In this document: one piece after another, positions 35,646 through 38,282 of the stretch
How positions within the stretch are numbered: the stretch's first letter is position 1
Layout of the letters: each line of letters opens with the position of its first letter
NCBI GenBank assembly: GCA_004297065.1
Contig: SCUU01000010.1
Coordinates: forward strand, 1-38,282
Source: Gallionellaceae bacterium
Lineage (GTDB): Bacteria; Pseudomonadota; Gammaproteobacteria; Burkholderiales; Gallionellaceae
Length of the DNA stretch: 38,282 nucleotides
Direction: 5' to 3'
Translations under genes and position numbers: made by a program
The notes under the pieces: generated by a model
What the model was told of the DNA's origin: nothing
The model's input: the letters and a program-made list of their open reading frames with translations, nothing else
Databases searched by the model: none

Positions 35646-35869
35646 TCCCCTGAAGGATAGCTTTTGGAAACCGGCAACAGCAGCGCCGCGTCCAGCGGGA
35701 ATTTCGCACCGTAAGCGAGAATGTGCTCGACGTCCGCATCTTCGTCATGGCGCAGTGCTGCACCGATATAGGCATGGTCTCCGGCCTGACCGATCACCAC
35801 GCCGATGCGCCCGCCGCAGCCGTTGAACCAGCTTACCTGTTTCGGTTTGTTTGGATTATTTGCACTCAT
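35642..35869 (-). CDS. Small hypothetical protein upstream of cysI
   Basis: I do not recognise this 75-aa protein. It begins MSANNPNKPKQVSWFNGCGG and has alternating small hydrophobic segments (IGVVIGQAGDHAYIGAAL) and an acidic stretch (RHDEDADVEHILAYG). There is one Cys and no membrane segment. It is expected to be real because its TGA overlaps the cysI ATG (ATGA), it has the same codon style as its neighbours, and it lies 8 bp after the permease gene. A role in sulfite reductase function or assembly is only inferred from position. Confidence 0.7.
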   Translation of the reverse strand: MSANNPNKPKQVSWFNGCGGRIGVVIGQAGDHAYIGAALRHDEDADVEHILAYGAKFPLDAALLLPVSKSYPSGE

Positions 35870-35877
35870 AATTCACC

Positions 35878-36663
35878 TCATTTATAAAACACCATCTTCA
35901 AACCGATCACCAGCAACATCGTCGCCAACAGCGGGCGCAATATTTTTTCCGGCACTTTCGCACTCAGGTGGCTGCCGATGTAAATACCGGGCAAGGAACC
36001 CAGCAACAGACTCCCCAGCAATACGAAGTTCACCGTGCCCAAAGCCATGTGGCCCATGCCGGCCACTGCGGTGAGCGGCACCGCATGCACTATATCCGTC
36101 CCCACCACTTTCACCGATGCCATGCGCGGATACAGGAACAGCAGCGCCACCGTACCCAGCACACCCGCACCGATGGAGGAAATGGTCACCAGCGCGCCGA
36201 CCACCACGCCCGTCGCAATCGTGGCAGCGGGCAGATAGCGATGGTGCAATTCATACACCGAACCATCCTCGCGCCGTGCCAGCTTCTTGATCCGATCTTT
36301 CAACAGCAAGGCGGTGGCGGTTGCCAGCAGCGCCACGCTCAATACGCTGGTCACCAGACCGCGCAGCGTCTTCTCGTCCAGCGCCAGAAACTTCAGCAAC
36401 GCGATGGTTCCCAGCGCAGCCGGGAAGCTGCCCAGACTCAGCAACCCCACCACTCTCCAGTCCACCGTACCGTTGCGGCCATGCACCCAGCCGCCGACAG
36501 ATTTGGTCAGCGAGGCATACAGCAGATCGGTTCCCACGGCCGTCGCGGGGGACACCCCGAAGAATAGCACCAGCAACGGCGTCATCAGCGAACCGCCGCC
36601 CACGCCGGTCACCCCGACGATCAAGCCCACGGCGAAGCCCGACACTGTATACAACCAATCCAT
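35878..36663 (-). CDS. TauE/SafE (TSUP) family membrane permease
   Basis: A 261-aa integral membrane protein with about seven to eight hydrophobic segments and the glycine-rich family start VGLIVGVTGVGGGSLMTPLL plus the mirrored half GALVTISSIGAGVLGTVALL. Members move sulfite, sulfoacetate or other sulfur anions. As first gene of the cys unit and divergent from the CysB-type regulator, it may export sulfite or import sulfate-related anions; the direction cannot be told. It starts at ATG 36663 (MDWLYTVSGFAVG). Confidence 0.92.
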   Translation of the reverse strand: MDWLYTVSGFAVGLIVGVTGVGGGSLMTPLLVLFFGVSPATAVGTDLLYASLTKSVGGWVHGRNGTVDWRVVGLLSLGSFPAALGTIALLKFLALDEKTLRGLVTSVLSVALLATATALLLKDRIKKLARREDGSVYELHHRYLPAATIATGVVVGALVTISSIGAGVLGTVALLFLYPRMASVKVVGTDIVHAVPLTAVAGMGHMALGTVNFVLLGSLLLGSLPGIYIGSHLSAKVPEKILRPLLATMLLVIGLKMVFYK

Positions 36664-36767
36664 ATATGCCCGCCCTCGAATTCAGGCGCGCATTCTAGTT
36701 GAACGCGGATATACTATTAAATACTTTTTTGTTAGATTTTTATAACCATCCGGCATATAAGAGCCCC
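36664..36767. promoter_or_regulatory. Divergent control region between the cys operon and cysB
   Basis: A 104-bp gap with an AT-rich stretch at 36708-36745 (TATACTATTAAATACTTTTT ... TTTTTATAA), unlike its GC-rich surroundings. A LysR-type regulator usually binds such a region. On the minus strand TTAATA and TAGAAT separated by 17 bp could serve the cys operon. No exact operator can be fixed. Confidence 0.45.
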
Positions 36768-37691
36768 ATGAACTTGCAGCAATTACGCTACCTGAACGAA
36801 GTCGTGCGCCGTGGACTGAACATCTCGGAAGCCGCCGCCGCCCTCTACACCTCGCAGCCCGGCATCAGCAAACAGATCAAGTTGCTGGAAGAAGAGCTGG
36901 GCATCGAAATTTTCGTGCGCAACGGCAAGCGCATCGTCGCGCTGACCGGGCCGGGCAAGACCATACTCGATATCGCCCAGCGCATCCTGCACGAATCGGA
37001 CAACCTGAAGCAGGTCGGACAGGAATACCGGGGGCAGGACAGCGGGCATCTCATCCTCGCCACTACCCACACGCAGGCGCGTTATGTGTTACCGCAAGTG
37101 GTAAAACAGTTCATCAAGCGCTATCCCAAGGTAAAGCTCGGCCTGCATCAGGGCAACCCCACGCAGATCGCGGAGCAAGTGCTCAACCGCGAGGCCGATG
37201 TGGCCATCGCCTCGGAAAGCATCATGCTGTTTGACGGGCTGGTTTCGCTGCCTTGTTACGAATGGCACCATTGCGTGGTCGTGCCGCCCAGGCATCCGCT
37301 GCTGGAAATAAAAAAGCTGACCCTCGCCAAGCTGGCCGAATATCCCATCATCACTTACGACCACGCCTTCAGCGGACGCAGCAAGATCGACGAAGCGTTC
37401 GCCGCCGCCAACATCGAGCCGAACATCACGCTCACCGCCATCGACGCCGACGTAATCAAGACCTATGTGGAGCTGGGGCTGGGCATCGGCATCCTCGCCG
37501 AACTCGCCTTCATCCCCGAACGCGACCGCCACCTGCGCAAACTAGAAGCGGCGCACCTGTTCAAACCCACCACCACGCATCTCGCCGTCCGCAAAAACGA
37601 ATATCTGCGCGGCTATACCTACGACTTCATCGGGCTGTTCGCCCCGCACCTGACGCGCGAAGTGGTGGCGGGGGCCATGCGCAACGATTGA
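36768..37691 (+). CDS. cysB: CysB-family LysR-type transcriptional regulator
   Basis: Activator of sulfur assimilation genes. The 307 aa begin MNLQQLRYLNEVVRRGLNIS with a winged HTH (ALYTSQPGISKQIKLLEEEL) and the CysB-type N-terminus, then a two-lobed ligand domain (HLILATTHTQARYVLP, FIKRYPKVKLGLHQGNP, VCELGLGIGIL-like VELGLGIGILAELAF). ATG 36768 is taken because the LysR HTH starts there; the frame opens at 36699 in the AT-rich control region. Its divergent position next to the cys operon supports direct control, probably responding to O-acetylserine or sulfate derivatives. Confidence 0.94.
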   Translation: MNLQQLRYLNEVVRRGLNISEAAAALYTSQPGISKQIKLLEEELGIEIFVRNGKRIVALTGPGKTILDIAQRILHESDNLKQVGQEYRGQDSGHLILATTHTQARYVLPQVVKQFIKRYPKVKLGLHQGNPTQIAEQVLNREADVAIASESIMLFDGLVSLPCYEWHHCVVVPPRHPLLEIKKLTLAKLAEYPIITYDHAFSGRSKIDEAFAAANIEPNITLTAIDADVIKTYVELGLGIGILAELAFIPERDRHLRKLEAAHLFKPTTTHLAVRKNEYLRGYTYDFIGLFAPHLTREVVAGAMRND

Positions 37692-37882
37692 TGCCGCCAC
37701 GCGCCAAAAGGGGCGCCCGCCAACATGCCGGAATTTACGTTTTTCTGGACAGCAAGTACTGATGCAACCGCTCCACGGGTGCGATTCAAACTGATGTGGG
37801 AGAGTAAGAAGAGGCTTGCGCTGACCGACTCTCGCGGATAGGCCGCGATGCCTTTGTACGGGTAACTTTTGTCCCGGCACCG

Positions 37883-37994
37883 GTGGGAGCGACCTCCCGG
37901 TCGCGACAGCTTGGGAGGTATTCGTGGGAGCGACCTCCCGGTCGCGACAGCTCGGGAGGTATTCATCGAATCGCGGTCGGGAGACCGCTCCCAC
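37883..37994. repeat. Two tandem 41-bp REP-like units plus one inverted copy
   Basis: Units 37883-37923 and 37924-37964 differ at one base and both begin GTGGGAGCGACCTCCCGGTC. Positions 37965-37994 are an inverted, diverged copy ending CTCCCAC. Each unit can fold (GCGACC-tccc-GGTCGC). They resemble Pseudomonas-type REPs and the elements at 18104-18133 and 820-911. The stretch 37692-37882 shows no gene or clear terminator. Confidence 0.85.
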
Positions 37995-37995
37995 A

Positions 37996-38086
37996 TAACC
38001 AGCGACTTGCCAGCGCTTTTTGCTGGCCTAGTCGAATGGCTATGCAAAGCTAACCAGCGACTTGGCCAGCGTCTTTTGCTGGCCTA
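37996..38086. repeat. Direct repeat of a 35-36 bp hairpin unit
   Basis: TAACCAGCGACTTGCCAGCG ... GCTGGCCTA at 37996-38030 recurs at 38051-38086 with one extra G and small differences. Each contains GCCAGC/GCTGGC stems around a T-rich loop. It follows directly after the REP cluster. Confidence 0.75.
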
Positions 38087-38110
38087 TCGGCTAATCTGCC
38101 TGCGATCTAA

Positions 38111-38145
38111 CGGCTTTGACCAACCTTCGGGTCGCGTCAAAGCCG
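38111..38145. repeat. 10-bp stem hairpin before the last gene
   Basis: CGGCTTTGAC (38111-38120) and GTCAAAGCCG (38136-38145) form a perfect stem with a 15-base loop, 14 bp beyond the stop codon of the partial minus-strand gene. There is no T-run, so its use as a terminator is uncertain. Confidence 0.5.
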
Positions 38146-38158
38146 CCTCAATAAGCGC

Positions 38159-38281
38159 CTACTTCACCTGCGGATAATACATCTGGTAATACCACGCATA
38201 GGCTGTCTCGATCTGCGCCTGAATACGCGGCGGAATATCGTGCATCTCGGGTGCCGTGATCTTGCCAGATTGCTTGTGCGT
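38159..38281 (-). CDS. C-terminal end of an unidentified protein (partial)
   Basis: Forty codons in one minus-strand frame end at TAG (38159-38161): ...THKQSGKITAPEMHDIPPRI then QAQIETAYAWYYQMYYPQVK. The gene continues beyond the right edge. The tyrosine-rich tail is not one I recognise. It is believed real because of the regular amino-acid composition and the downstream hairpin, but the evidence is limited. Confidence 0.5.
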   Translation of the reverse strand, partial: THKQSGKITAPEMHDIPPRIQAQIETAYAWYYQMYYPQVK

Positions 38282-38282
38282 G

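Noticed and set aside
37883-37994. CRISPR-like appearance of repeated 41-bp units
   Set aside because: The two direct copies abut with no spacers, the third is inverted, and no cas gene is nearby.
38111-38145. Rho-independent terminator
   Set aside because: The stem is perfect, but neither strand has a following T-run.

Overview
The window looks like the chromosome of a betaproteobacterium, probably of the order Nitrosomonadales (Gallionellaceae or relatives such as Sideroxydans). The basis is gene order and protein style: greA, yhbY, rlmE, ftsH, folP and glmM lie together; xseB-ispA-dxs form one cluster; dapB-carA-carB-greA run in series; an AddB-like 'probable DNA repair protein' is paired with an AddA-like helicase; and a compact sulfate-assimilation operon uses APS reductase and DUF934. 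The taxonomic call is inference, because no rRNA or other marker is present.

Layout. 1-260: broken IS5-type transposase and a small hairpin. 262-7063 (minus): AddA-like helicase/nuclease, AddB-like nuclease and a seven-iron ferredoxin. 7179-8812 (minus): glutamine amidotransferase and FolE2. 8870-11994 (minus): dxs, ispA, xseB for isoprenoid precursors and exonuclease VII. 12150-12988: frameshifted IS630-type transposase. 13105-18098 (minus): glmM, folP, ftsH, rlmE, with yhbY divergent. 18719-23657 (minus): greA, carB, carA with a strong promoter at 23732-23760. 23884-25186: remnant of a chromosomal integron, consisting of one gene cassette (alpha/beta hydrolase) with a 78-bp attC, an attI-like leader and the first ~46 codons of a divergent integron integrase fused to the end of dapB. 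25183-28932 (minus): dapB, bamE, recN, nadK. 29052-30125 (plus): diguanylate cyclase. 30166-36663 (minus): cysN, cysD, cysH, DUF934, cysI, a 75-aa protein and a TauE/SafE-type permease, with a CysB-type regulator divergent at 36768-37691. The last 590 bases hold tandem and inverted repeats and the 3' end of one more minus-strand gene.

The most unusual feature is the density of short palindromic elements. I count about twenty in 38 kb, in at least seven sequence families. Many are intercistronic, but several sit inside conserved genes and stay in frame: six places in addA, one nested compound in addB, one in carA. Others supply the last codons and stop of folP and carB, or fill a whole intercistronic space (folP-ftsH). 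One in addA is a perfect 40-bp inverted repeat. This resembles the behaviour described for Rickettsia palindromic elements and the architecture of REP/BIME sequences, but in an unrelated genome.

The second notable feature is the integron remnant, in which the stop codon of the cassette gene lies inside the attC core site, as in genuine cassettes.

The metabolic genes are otherwise standard. CysDN makes APS, CysH (with an Fe-S cysteine set) reduces it directly, and CysI reduces sulfite. No cysC is seen, which fits the APS route.
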